Shown here: piece after piece, positions 27,180 to 38,460 of the stretch
How positions within the stretch are numbered: position 1 is the first letter of the stretch
Layout: each line of letters opens with the position of its first letter
Origin: Hofstenia miamia
Taxonomy: Eukaryota; Xenacoelomorpha; Acoela
Direction of reading: 5' to 3'
DNA length: 64,000 bases
Assembly (NCBI GenBank): GCA_004352715.1
Contig: SCFE01000120.1
Location: 493,239 to 557,238, forward strand
Notes under the pieces: generated by a model
The model's database searches: none
Seen by the model: only the letters and a program-made list of their open reading frames with translations
Told to the model about the DNA's origin: nothing
Program-made: the position numbers and the translations under genes

Positions 27180-28640
27180 TTTCATTGATTTCTTTCTCAC
27201 TATGGTTGTTCCCGATGGTTTTTCGCTATCTTCTGCTGCGGAAATTTCACATTCCCCAGATTATAAATTTTCTAAGTTCTCCTTCAAAGAGCTTTTGACT
27301 GCAGTTCGCCTTCGTCTTCAACGTCCATCTCAAGAAGAATTACTCAAATCCTCATGTCAAACAATTACCACAGCAATTAATTCCATCAAAGACACTGTTC
27401 TGATCTTTCAAATAGGATTTAAATGAATTCTTCTCTTAATGAAAGGCGTCTACAACGTGCCAATGCCAATAAACTATAATGTCAGATTCTGATCGTTCCT
27501 CTACAATCGTTATTTAAGGCATACCTGAAGCTGATTCATCCCATCCGCGGAANNNNNNNNNNNNNNNNNNNNNGATCTTTCAAATAGGATTTAAATGAAT
27601 TCTTCTCTTAATGAAAGGCGTCTACAACGTGCCAATGCCAATAAACTATAATGTCAGATTCTGATCGTTCCTCTACAATCGTTATTTAAGGCATACCTGA
27701 AGCTGATTCATCCCATCCGCGGAAAGGTAGACTCCTAGCTGAGAACTCTGCTGCCTCTGATACCCTAAGTGCAATTGGATATTCTATTAAATCTGTTAAT
27801 GATCTTTATCGGCGTGATAAATTTCGAACAAATGCAATTCGCGCAAGACTCATCATAATAAAATTTAACTCCGCTTGGGAAGTTCGTAAAGCTCTTGCTT
27901 CTGCATCCTCTCTACGAAGTTCAAGCATTTTCATAAAGCCAGATATTTCTACAGAACAATACGCTCATGAACGACACTTGCTGAAACTTCGCTAGGATTT
28001 TTCTATTAGAAATGCTAAGCTCTTTTACAAATCCAAACCTGTAGATCACACAATTCCTCTTCAATCTCTTGTTACCAAACTCACTTCTGGTTTATGACTC
28101 TTTTCCACATTCTCTCTCCACTAATTTAAATGCTGCTTCCACAATCTCTTGTTCTATTATTGTAACAAACGTTCAAAGCCTTCGAACTATCTGCACACGT
28201 CTTGCTTTCTGTGAATTCCTCACTTTACATCGCCCCTTCTTTATCTTTGCATCTGAAACTTGGCTTGACTCTTCTTTTCCATCTACATCAATACTTGAAA
28301 CCACATCACTGCAGCCTCTGACTTTCAAAAGGCTGAGCTTCTCAATTTCTTTGCTAGTGTATTTGCCCTAGCGGTTCATTTTGTTTCTCCTTATCAGCCT
28401 CCCACAATATTTGCTTCAGATATTTCATTTGATGTAAATGATATATATCACTTTCAACTTAAATGCCCTTCTTCCGGCTTGCCTGGACTTGATGGTATTC
28501 CTTCAATGATTCCCAGCAAATGTGCATCAGCCTTTGCCTTGCCTCTCCAACATCTTTTCACTGACATTCTCTTGTTTAGTTCTTTACCTTCTCAATGGAA
28601 AACTGCTTACTACAATAAGCTTTTATTTAACAAAAGCACC
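27180..28640 (+). pseudogene. CR1-like non-LTR retrotransposon remnant
   Basis: In order: an ORF1-like region (27730-27990, with RRDKFRTNAIRARLIIIKF and a following WEVRKALASASSL reading), the start of an APE-type endonuclease (VTNVQSLRTICTRLAFCEFL, ASETWLDSS), then directly the front of a reverse transcriptase (LKCPSSGLPGLDGIPSMIPS, SLPSQWKTAYYNK). The rest of the endonuclease and most of the RT are deleted. Frames shift repeatedly, and the gap at 27553-27573 interrupts the 5' part. The domain order matches CR1-like LINEs. The element is dead. Confidence 0.6.
27402..27724. repeat. 151-bp direct duplication around a 21-N gap (probable assembly artefact)
   Basis: 27402-27552 is repeated at 27574-27724 with the N run at the junction, the same pattern as at 19664, 39763 and 43536. 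The likely cause is an unmerged overlap of two contig ends. Confidence 0.8.
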
Positions 28641-28704
28641 TATATACATTGTGGTTTAGTATCATTAACTGATGCAAACGTCTGGAAAATCATCAAAAAC
28701 TAAT

Positions 28705-30400
28705 GATTAAGACTAGCATCAATACATACAAATGTTAAAAATCCAAATTGCAAAACATACACAACACCTGCCTTTTATCAAGTTACAGAAACTTACGAAC
28801 ATCAGCGAAGCTTGTTTCTCCTTTCATTTTTCCTCATGCCACATGAAAAAAAAGGTTGCAAACAGTCTGCAAGTTCATTTCATATGCTGGCCAGACGACT
28901 GACTCAGTGAACAAATGCACAGAACTGAAGAACATGCAGAGCTAACGAAACCCTTACAATCATACAAGATTGATCCGTGATGCTTGAAACTCACTAGAAA
29001 CAGGAACCATCAAAATTAAACATTTATAAAAGCAATCAATGCAATGAGCGGTCATGCCAGAACACTACATGCCACATGCAGGAACAAAGCCAATAGGCTA
29101 CTCTAATTCTAATTCTTCAATGATTTGCCGCAACTTTGTTTTGCTATTGACTTATTCGACTTCACAATCCTTACGTTCTTCTGAATTTCATCAGTTCTTG
29201 TAACAATTATGTATTAAATATTTGGAAAATTTTTTCCCTTTCTGCTTATTTTTCAACCAGTCTTAGTTTTTTGCAAATTCATCAAAATACAATTAAACTT
29301 AAAATGCCATATTTTCTGGCAAATAATGCAATTTTTTAGATCTAATTTTTTTAACCTTATTGCGTGGGGTCAGCTTATTGGGTAAACAAACTCTGATCAC
29401 TATCTCACTTTCTCAATACGAACGACGCATTTTATATAATCGACCACATTTTATGTGGCATCATGATGTCGCCGTTGGGCAATTAACCCAATTTCTCTAC
29501 CTCGGCTTACTGGACGGTAATGTGTAAAACCCTCATTTTCAGACCAAAACGGTTTATTGGCCGGAAAATACGGTAGTTCGTTTCGGGTGAACGTTTTTAT
29601 TTTATCAAATACAAATAGATGTTGGTTTTCATGGTTTAAAAGCAAAAGTTCACCAGAATATCACAGAGGATCATGCAATTGCAAAAAAGTTGCATTCCTA
29701 GCCATCAATCAGGTATTAAATATACGTTTACTATAACAAAATTTGACTAATTTTAGAACTTTAATAACTTTAATTAGCGCTGGAAATGAAATTAAAATAT
29801 TATCAACAATCACTCTTGCATATTAGCTATACTTATCTAAAGAGATTGATACAACATAGAGCCTGCGTTTTCAATTCGTACAGTATTCAGTTTAATATCA
29901 AGAAAAATTAAATTTACGTACGAAATACTCATTCAGAAGAGCTGTCTAATAAACTGATGCTTATGGCAAATACAATGTGCATTCCAAGTTTTTTAACGCA
30001 TCCTTGTTATCTATGTCATATAAACAAGTCTTGCGTTTGAATGTGTTAAAAACGATTTATAAGTTTCATACACCATGATCACACCCAGTCATTAATTCCT
30101 TATATATATATATATATATATAATACGAATTACCGTGATTAGATTAACAATTAATTTTATTTAAATAAGTAGGACTATGATGGCGAAATAATAATAGACT
30201 ACTACCAGCTGTATTCATAAAAATAACAAAATTTTATAACAGGGTTATTTATTTTGCACAGTATTAATTCGATTTTCCACTACTCGAAAGGCCATGAGAA
30301 ATTAAGTATAATAATGATTACCCATGATTATATCTTGAGATTTATAGTATGAAAATCATTTTTGGCCTACAAGTACTCAGAACTTCATAGTCCCCATACG
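28705..30400. other. No gene recognised
   Basis: AT-rich intergenic sequence. A (TA)n run lies at 30101-30122. Short open frames, such as the minus-strand one at 29451-29645, have no recognisable domain. Confidence 0.45.
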
Positions 30401-32283
30401 CAGCGCTGTATCCAGCCAAGCTGGATCCAGCGCTGGATCCAGCCATTGGCTGGATTTAATCCAGCCTATTGTGGCTGGATATCCAGCTGTGTGTTTGCTA
30501 AGCAAATAAACACCACAAAATATCCAGCTGCGTGTTTGCTAAGCAAATAAACACCACAAAATATCATTTCAGATAGTAACTTGTCGTCAAGATGGAGCAT
30601 TTTACGCGCATACCAGCACGAAACAAAATGCAGTGCAAACACTGCTCGTCTGAGATCACCTTCAAAAGTGCAAAGGAGCATCTTACATCGCTTAAACGCC
30701 ACATATCGAATATTCACCCTGAACTACACGCCGAAAAAGCGGATCACGCGTCTGCTAAAGTTCCGAAGCTCACGGATTACTTTTGTGCTGGATCCTCATC
30801 GACAGGGAATTTTCCGAAATTACCAAAACTCGACCGTGTGACTATAGCGATAGCTTCTGCAAACCATCCATTGCCTTTCAGTATTGTTGAAGACGAAGTT
30901 TTCAAATGGGCTTTTGACTGTGGGAATTTTTCCCGAAAACAGATTCAGGAACATGCTGTAAAGTTAGCTGCTGATTGGCGACTCCGAGTCTGTGAGTCCT
31001 TCAAGGGCAAATTTACCTCAATTTTACTTGACGGCTGGACAAATAATCTTACTGGAACTCATCATATCTGCTTTATGGTTTACGCCAAAAAAGTTTATTA
31101 TTGGGCGAGCATCGAATGTAACGATAAAAGTGGTGAAAACATCATGAAAGAAACAAATGAAATCGTGAAACAGATAGAAGAAAATGGTGGTATAGTCGTT
31201 GCAAGCGTGGCAGACAATGCAGCCAACATGAGAAAAGCCCTCCGGCTGTTGAATAGAGAAAATCCAAAGATTGTCAACATCGGCTGCACGGTGCATCTAC
31301 TTAATCTACTTACCGGGGATATATTTCGCAATATTGGCAATGTTATCAATGCGGGCAAGAAACTTGACGAATGGGTGAAAGACGGCTTGATACCCAGGTA
31401 TAGCCAAATTCGATGGAACTCGAAATATGACGCATTGAAAACATGTTTAACCAAAGACGATCTGTTTTGCACTGAGCAAGAAAAAGCACTATTTATTCAA
31501 GCCACGCACATTTTGGATACAACATCAAAATACATAATGGTGTTGCAACGTGACGAAGCAACTATCATCGATGTGGCAGTGGCATTTCACGACATTTATG
31601 AATTGTGGAATACAGACTCAACTCTACCAGAAGATTCAAAAGCTACGTTGATTGGATTGGTCACAAAACGATGGAAAATGTTCTCCGATTCTTTACCGGG
31701 AAAGCTGGTTTCTCTTCTTTGTGACTTTTTACCGATTTCCAGAGAAGTTAGGCAGTTCATTCGGCATCACGCTGCAACTGACGACACAGTCTCAATGAAT
31801 TGGATACGCGCGATCTTACCAGCTTCTAGTCTTGAAAAATTCAACAGAGAACTTGATGGCCTTACCGATGCCCGAATCTTAGAGGTCGAGATTAACCACG
31901 CTGATTTTCCAGTTCATAGAACCGTTGCTAACATCTTGCAAAAGATGCCTGTGAGCGAAGCAGCCGTGGAACGAGCTTTTTCGAGACATAAATTAGTTCA
32001 TAACAGACTAAGAGCGAATCTTAGAGCCGAAAATCTGGATTGTCAGCTTTTCCTTCGCTACAATTTTCAGCCGATTCTTGAAATTGCTAACCAAAGCAAG
32101 GATGAGGAAGTGGCGGAAAACGAAATTTTGTCTTGGCTAAATACGTATGATAACTTGGATATTGAATAAATTTAATTTTTTTGCATTGAACCATGTTTTT
32201 AAATATTAGCTGGATCCAGCTTGTGGCTTACTGGATCCAAAACCCAGCATAGACGGCTGGATCCAGCAAATTTCCCACCCATG
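30401..32283 (+). mobile_element. hAT transposon, copy 1 (long ORF)
   Basis: A near-identical copy is at 45022-46878. Homology starts at CAGCGCTGTATCCAGCC and ends at TTTCCCACCC. Both ends are packed with GGCTGGATCCAGC-type palindromes, probable transposase-binding subterminal repeats. A 41-bp unit (30480-30520) is tandemly repeated upstream of the ATG. I could not confirm an 8-bp target duplication (left flank CCCATACG, right flank CATGCTGA). Confidence 0.85.
30592..32169 (+). CDS. hAT transposase with BED zinc finger, full length
   Basis: A 525-residue transposase. Residues about 10-45 form a BED-type zinc finger (CKHCSSEITFKSAKEHLTSL with two later histidines). The RNase H-like core carries the first aspartate in SILLDGWTNN (about residue 147) and the second in ASVADNAANM (about 208), followed by VHLLNLL and QIRWNSKYDAL. 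The C-terminal hAT dimerisation region holds the glutamate in SEAAVERAFS and the HKLVHNRLRANL motif. No stops or frameshifts. It starts at the first ATG after the TIR region, and the sense strand is open throughout. The catalytic set appears complete, so it could be autonomous. Confidence 0.92.
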   Translation: MEHFTRIPARNKMQCKHCSSEITFKSAKEHLTSLKRHISNIHPELHAEKADHASAKVPKLTDYFCAGSSSTGNFPKLPKLDRVTIAIASANHPLPFSIVEDEVFKWAFDCGNFSRKQIQEHAVKLAADWRLRVCESFKGKFTSILLDGWTNNLTGTHHICFMVYAKKVYYWASIECNDKSGENIMKETNEIVKQIEENGGIVVASVADNAANMRKALRLLNRENPKIVNIGCTVHLLNLLTGDIFRNIGNVINAGKKLDEWVKDGLIPRYSQIRWNSKYDALKTCLTKDDLFCTEQEKALFIQATHILDTTSKYIMVLQRDEATIIDVAVAFHDIYELWNTDSTLPEDSKATLIGLVTKRWKMFSDSLPGKLVSLLCDFLPISREVRQFIRHHAATDDTVSMNWIRAILPASSLEKFNRELDGLTDARILEVEINHADFPVHRTVANILQKMPVSEAAVERAFSRHKLVHNRLRANLRAENLDCQLFLRYNFQPILEIANQSKDEEVAENEILSWLNTYDNLDIE

Positions 32284-32499
32284 CTGACATCTCAAGCATT
32301 AAGACATATGAAGTTTTTCTTACAGATTTTTTCATATCAGACCATTTACTGACATTTTCAATATTGGATAATATAAAAACTCAAACAGATTCACGGATAT
32401 ATTCACTAAAAGATTTTATTCAAAGAAATTCTTTAACAACAAAAATTTTTTGAAGGAATTTATCAACTTAAATTGTAATCATTATTACTTTGGATCAAA

Positions 32500-33855
32500 A
32501 AATGATATTTATAATTGATAATTTAACAAGTATTTATCATAAGCTTTGTCCAATTATAAATATTCAAAATCACAATGTAAAGAATAGTATGGATATCTAA
32601 AGAAATGAAAGAATGAATTAGAAAAAAGCATAAGGCATATGCAATTTTTTGTCAAAGTAGATTGAAAGCCAACTATGATCATTAACATTAAGAAATAAAG
32701 CCTCAACAAAATGTAATTTTGATCTACAAGCTTTTTTACAAAACTCTTTTAATAAAAAAAATTATTAAACTAAAGTGGTCATTTATTTCGAATTTTTTAA
32801 ATTTTAAAGAAGAAAATGAAACTCCTTATATAATAAATGATAATGCTGAATATATTACAAATGACAAAGAAATTAGTAATATTTTAAATGAAAGATTTGT
32901 AAAACTAGGAATGAATGACAACCTTAATACAAAGTATAAACATTTATATCATAAGCATCGCAATATTAGAAAACATGATGTTCCATATAAACCAAGATTT
33001 ATTATATTAGTAGAATTTCACAAAGAAACAAAGAAAATTAATTGGAACAAAGTGAAAGGTCATTGCGAATTTTCTCCTTGGTGATTGAAAGGCGCCTTGG
33101 GTATTTTATTGAGACTTTTGTGTGAATTATTTAATCAATGCTTTGCAGAATCAACTTACCGTGATTACTTAAAAATTGCTAAAGTTACACCAATATATAA
33201 AAAGGGAGGATAAGATCTTGCAGAAAATTACCGACAAATATCAAATTCATTAGAAATAAATAATAAAATACTACAAGGATCATTATTATGTCCATTACAA
33301 TTTAAGTTATATGTAAATAATACGGATCAGCATATTAATACAAATCATTTACAATTTGCAAATGATACTCTCAATTAATGCATTACTTTATGATATTTAA
33401 AATTGAGATGAAAATTTGAAAAGAATGAAATAATTTAATAATAATTTATTAAAACTAAATATTTAAAAAATTATATTTATCATAATTAACAATAGAAGAA
33501 ATGAATCAACATCAGAAAGTATTAAGATATGTAACAAGATCACTCACAAATGATGGCTTACTTTATGCTGTTGAAGACTGGAGATCAAAATTAGATAGGA
33601 ATGAAAAAATATATATAGCATCATTAGATATTTAAAAGGCATTTAATACAAGATCAATTCAAAAATTGTAAAGTTTATGCAAATAGAATGTAAGGTGATA
33701 CTATTTATATCAATAGTATTTCCCAGTTATTTAAGTAATAGATATCAGTATGGAAACTCAACAAAGAAATATCAAATTCATAGAAATAAACCATGGAGTA
33801 CACAAGGATCAGTACTAGGTCCATTACAATTTAAGTTATACGTAAATGATACGGA
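32500..33855 (+). pseudogene. Non-LTR retrotransposon fragments, rearranged
   Basis: Fragments of reverse transcriptase: a 121-codon frame (32719-33084), then AKVTPIYKKGG followed by ENYRQIS (33176-33240), QGSLLCPLQFKLYVNNT (33275-33325), and a second, better copy of that block, QGSVLGPLQFKLYVNDT (33807-33855), which runs into the 1000-N gap. An ASLDI-stop-KAFN motif (33625-33650) precedes it. The order is disturbed and stops are common. Any remainder lies in the gap. Confidence 0.55.
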
Positions 33856-34855
33856 NNNNNNNNNNNNNNNNNNNNNNNNNNNNNNNNNNNNNNNNNNNNN
33901 NNNNNNNNNNNNNNNNNNNNNNNNNNNNNNNNNNNNNNNNNNNNNNNNNNNNNNNNNNNNNNNNNNNNNNNNNNNNNNNNNNNNNNNNNNNNNNNNNNNN
34001 NNNNNNNNNNNNNNNNNNNNNNNNNNNNNNNNNNNNNNNNNNNNNNNNNNNNNNNNNNNNNNNNNNNNNNNNNNNNNNNNNNNNNNNNNNNNNNNNNNNN
34101 NNNNNNNNNNNNNNNNNNNNNNNNNNNNNNNNNNNNNNNNNNNNNNNNNNNNNNNNNNNNNNNNNNNNNNNNNNNNNNNNNNNNNNNNNNNNNNNNNNNN
34201 NNNNNNNNNNNNNNNNNNNNNNNNNNNNNNNNNNNNNNNNNNNNNNNNNNNNNNNNNNNNNNNNNNNNNNNNNNNNNNNNNNNNNNNNNNNNNNNNNNNN
34301 NNNNNNNNNNNNNNNNNNNNNNNNNNNNNNNNNNNNNNNNNNNNNNNNNNNNNNNNNNNNNNNNNNNNNNNNNNNNNNNNNNNNNNNNNNNNNNNNNNNN
34401 NNNNNNNNNNNNNNNNNNNNNNNNNNNNNNNNNNNNNNNNNNNNNNNNNNNNNNNNNNNNNNNNNNNNNNNNNNNNNNNNNNNNNNNNNNNNNNNNNNNN
34501 NNNNNNNNNNNNNNNNNNNNNNNNNNNNNNNNNNNNNNNNNNNNNNNNNNNNNNNNNNNNNNNNNNNNNNNNNNNNNNNNNNNNNNNNNNNNNNNNNNNN
34601 NNNNNNNNNNNNNNNNNNNNNNNNNNNNNNNNNNNNNNNNNNNNNNNNNNNNNNNNNNNNNNNNNNNNNNNNNNNNNNNNNNNNNNNNNNNNNNNNNNNN
34701 NNNNNNNNNNNNNNNNNNNNNNNNNNNNNNNNNNNNNNNNNNNNNNNNNNNNNNNNNNNNNNNNNNNNNNNNNNNNNNNNNNNNNNNNNNNNNNNNNNNN
34801 NNNNNNNNNNNNNNNNNNNNNNNNNNNNNNNNNNNNNNNNNNNNNNNNNNNNNNN
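33856..34855. other. Assembly gap (1000 N)
   Basis: Exactly 1000 Ns, probably a placeholder length. Open frames that run across it are not genes. Confidence 0.95.
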
Positions 34856-34912
34856 ATTATTAATATATATATATATTTTTACTTGGAAATATTTTTCGAC
34901 CCCACTTTTTTA

Positions 34913-35160
34913 AACAAGTATGTAAAATAAATATATAAACTAAATTAATGTGGTATTTCCATAAAATAACTATGTTAATAAAAAAACAAGTATGTAAAAT
35001 AAGTATGTAAACTAAATTAATGTGATATTTCCAATGTCATGTATAAAAAGGAAAACCCATGTAAAAGTCTATAAATGTGTAAAAAGTGACAAACCATATA
35101 AAGAGAAAAAAGTGTATAAAGTAGAAAACCCATGTAAAAGTATATAAATGTGGGAAGGTA
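34913..35160. repeat. Two sets of short direct repeats
   Basis: A ~50-bp block (AACAAGTATGTAAAATAA, then TAAACTAAATTAATGTG) occurs at 34913-34962 and 34984-35032. A second block (AAAACCCATGTAAAAGT, then TATAAATGTG) occurs at about 35051 and 35122. Confidence 0.6.
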
Positions 35161-35215
35161 AAACTAAAAAGTAAGTAAATGTATAAAAGTAAAAAAAAAT
35201 GCAAACTAAATTAGG

Positions 35216-35783
35216 TCACATAAATAACACAAAAACTAGTAAAAGTAAATGCATGACGTCAGTAAAACACCCCCGCCAATATCCACGGCGTCTCAGGTCA
35301 AAGGCCACCCCTCTCGACCAATCACAAAAAAGTGGTACGGGCTGGACTCCCCCTCTCGACCAATCAGAAAAAAGTGGCACGGCCTTGCCGCGAATATAAC
35401 TACTTATTAACTCATTGCCAGACGATTTGATGGCATTGTATTTTGCTGTCAATTTCTTGATAACCTGTAATCGTTTTCCAGGACTCCGCAGTAAATTCCT
35501 CTCAGCACGTTTCATTGATCTCAATAATGAGCATGAAGACATTGAACTAGTAGCTGGGTCGGTGTTTGTATGCTTGATTGTAATTTCAAACCTTTTCTGG
35601 ATTCGCGTTTCCGCAATCACTCTTTCTCCCTCTTTTTTCTATTCTTCAGCTGATATTTTGATTCTCTTCTCCTTTTCTGGTTTTCGACGAGCATCGTTTT
35701 CCTTTGTACAATTGTCGTCATACTGGCCATGCTCTTTAAGTCGCTTCCAATAATTGGCGATTCGCTGAGCCCCTGATTGTGAC
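35216..35783 (-). pseudogene. Lysine/arginine-rich ORF of unknown function, one in-frame stop
   Basis: A minus-strand reading starts at ATG 35783 (MSQSGAQRIANYWKRLKEHG), meets one TAG near 35630, and continues in frame to 35216 (about 189 codons). The first half is highly charged (KEN..ARRKPEKEKR). The second has a LRSMKRAERNLLRSPGKR-type motif, which recalls uncharacterised proteins of arthropods and cnidarians carrying a KA-x-R-LP-x-SPRK motif. It may be the ORF of an unclassified mobile element. Upstream of its 3' end are two copies of a CCAAT-containing repeat (35311-35380). Confidence 0.4.
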
Positions 35784-37432
35784 ATAACTAATATTTAAGA
35801 CATTTTACAGGTGGGACAAAAACTGAAAACGTTACAGATGTGACATAATTAAAACAGTTAAAATGTATAACGATTTAGAATTAAGTGAAAGACATAAGCG
35901 TCCACAACAAGCAAACATCGACCTCTAGATAAAAAATGAAAAAGAACAACTTAAGAAGGAACTAAAGAATACTAATACTTTATCTAGTTTTTTGTTACAG
36001 ATGGGATATTCCAAATTGCGTTAATGATTACGTCATTCTAGTTACAGATGAGACTCAAGCACGAATTAAAGCACTGCATTTTTTAGACAAACATATCGAT
36101 TCTACAACAACAAAAAACGATTGGAAAATTGCTAAGCCGTGAACAAAAATATAGAGTTACTTCTCTGTACTTTCCAACCATGTTTTGATCTTCTAGCAGG
36201 TCAACAAAGGCAAGGCCTTCATATTAAAGTATAGATGTTTATGCTAAGCTAAATTCTGATGTATCAAGTTGTAAATATTCAAAATTAGCTTATAAACCTC
36301 GATAATTTCGACATTATTTTTCGCCAGGAAATGTCAACAATTCAAATGATAACAGTTGTTCACAGCCAACTGGTTGAAGCTCCCTAAACTCTGATATAAA
36401 AAAAAACTGTAACAAAAATTCATATGTGCTAATACTTAAGATGTCAGTAATGATATAATCAATAAAGAAGACTTAGCAAGGTGTATGTATTAGTGTATTT
36501 TTATTTAGAACTTCCATGTTAAAGATATCAATTAAATCCCTAATTTTCACTTTTCCAACTATATATTTGTAATTTTGGCTATAATCACGCAAAATAATAA
36601 AGTTTATTGTTTGATTTGCAATGTAAATTTATTTGTATAAGTTTTCTTCAAAATCTTGAAAGATTGCTTCTTATTACAGTACTTTAATTGATCAAATAAC
36701 TGACTCCACACAAGAAATTGAACCCACAAGCAATCAAATACAGAATCTTCTTTAGAAATGTCATTTCTGATTATTATATATAATTCCTCATAAATGAATT
36801 CTATGAGACTTAGGTCAAAATTATCAATTTAATAAGTTAATTTCACACTATAATTCTTTAAGTGATTTTTTTAAATAACAAATGTTTTATTTTACAATTT
36901 TTAAATACAAATCTATGTATAAACAATAAATATTTAGTAATCCGAATTATTGTTCAAATTATAAATAATCTTCTTTAAATGAAAGAATGGAATTGACAAT
37001 GTGTGTATTTTTTAATGAACTCCATAAATTTTGCTTTTTACTCGGGCTTGCTTTATTTTCTGGACGTCATCCCTGTACCACTTTGTTCTTCAATTTAGCA
37101 TTTGTCTTTTCCTTGACATTAAATGAAAAGGTTTGAATTACATGAGCTAGTCGATGTTTGTCATTATTTCCTAAATATTCTTGTACTTAATGTCAAATCT
37201 ATCTAGAGGACATAAAAAAATTCTTCAAATAAAGATTCATCTTCTATTGTCCCCAAATGCAACCGGCATTTGTCTGCTGAATTATAATACTCAAACGCTG
37301 TTTAAAATACTCTACCGCGCGTGGATCCTTTGATGAAAATATTAATGACTTGCCAAGACGGGAAATAAAGTCCCCAGTTAATTTACCTGCTCCGCTTTAA
37401 AATTCAAAAGCTAGGGGTTGAAGTATATAGCC
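35784..37432. other. No gene recognised
   Basis: AT-rich, with no domain or repeat structure that I can name. Confidence 0.45.
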
Positions 37433-38260
37433 TTATTGAACAATGTCACAACATTTAGATATTTTTCGTGATTCAGCATCTGTTGCAGCTTTTAAAATCC
37501 GACTGGGAGCAATTGCAGCAACTACTGCAACGTCCCGCACTAAGAAGCATCCTCTTGACCAAGGAACAGTAGTCACGCCATCAGGTTGTTTCCCATCTTT
37601 TCTGATCAATCCCGGTGGTTCTAAAATTAAAGGGAAGTCGATCATTGAAAAAGTGCGCTTAAAAATGTTATTCAATTGAGAATGACGTGCAAAATGACCA
37701 GCAAACCTCTTACAAGACAATCCATGAAGAACATCAGATGAAAGATATGCGCCACAAATACAGGTATATTGTCGACAGACACGAACACGAAGTCTAGAGG
37801 CAACACTAATACGCAAAATGACATTGTTCATTTTCAGGTTAAGTTTGTTTGGTGGAAGAACATTGAGCCATGCTCCAGCTAAATTGCCTGAAACCTTGCA
37901 AGATCGTTTTCAGACAAATGTCTCAGTAGGAAACTCTCTAGTTGTTTGAAAACGGGAAAAGACCAATTTCGTTGAATAGTAGAAGCTTGTCGAGCTGGAG
38001 TTTATGGATTATTAGACAGCATTAACGACAAATCCAAAGCATGTGCTTCTTCAATCGTAGGGAGACATCCAGGAGCAATCTTTAACATCAACTTTTCACA
38101 TTTGGCCAAAGGTGCAAGAAAACAACTAGATGCCAAAATATGGGTTAAAAGTATTCCAAGGCCACCTAATGAAACTGGTAGACAAGCTTGTACAGTTGCA
38201 TTTTCTGATTGGAGATTGTTGTGTCCTTGAATTCTTGTTTGTACATTATACAAATGTATT
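37433..38260 (-). pseudogene. Non-LTR retrotransposon C-terminal region (zinc-knuckle / endonuclease-like tail)
   Basis: Minus-strand frames 38253-38002 (QACLPVSLGGLGI) and 37831-37433 (ICGAYLSSDVLHGLSCKRFA, HARH-like motif, then LILEPPGL and PDGVTTVPWSRG) match the C-terminal part of retrotransposon polyproteins that carry a Cys-His knuckle and a restriction-like tail. A stop/frameshift region lies between them. The upstream reverse transcriptase is absent. It belongs to a different LINE family from the element at 38461-41730. Confidence 0.6.
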
Positions 38261-38460
38261 CTGCTTAAAATTGCTACAGCTTTCTCATATCTCGTAATAT
38301 TTATGAACGCATTTTTGCTTTAAGATAAGACATTCTTTATTAAGAGAAGGTAAAGCAATTAATACAAACTGATGGCTTCTCAAAATAGCGTCATTAAAAA
38401 AATAAAACAAAATCATACTATTTACAAACCTATACATTGCTAAGAAGGCTAAGAATAAGT

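Noticed and set aside
33677-34930. 417- and 355-codon frames
   Set aside because: They run through the 1000-N gap and only the first ~60 codons are real (LINE fragment).
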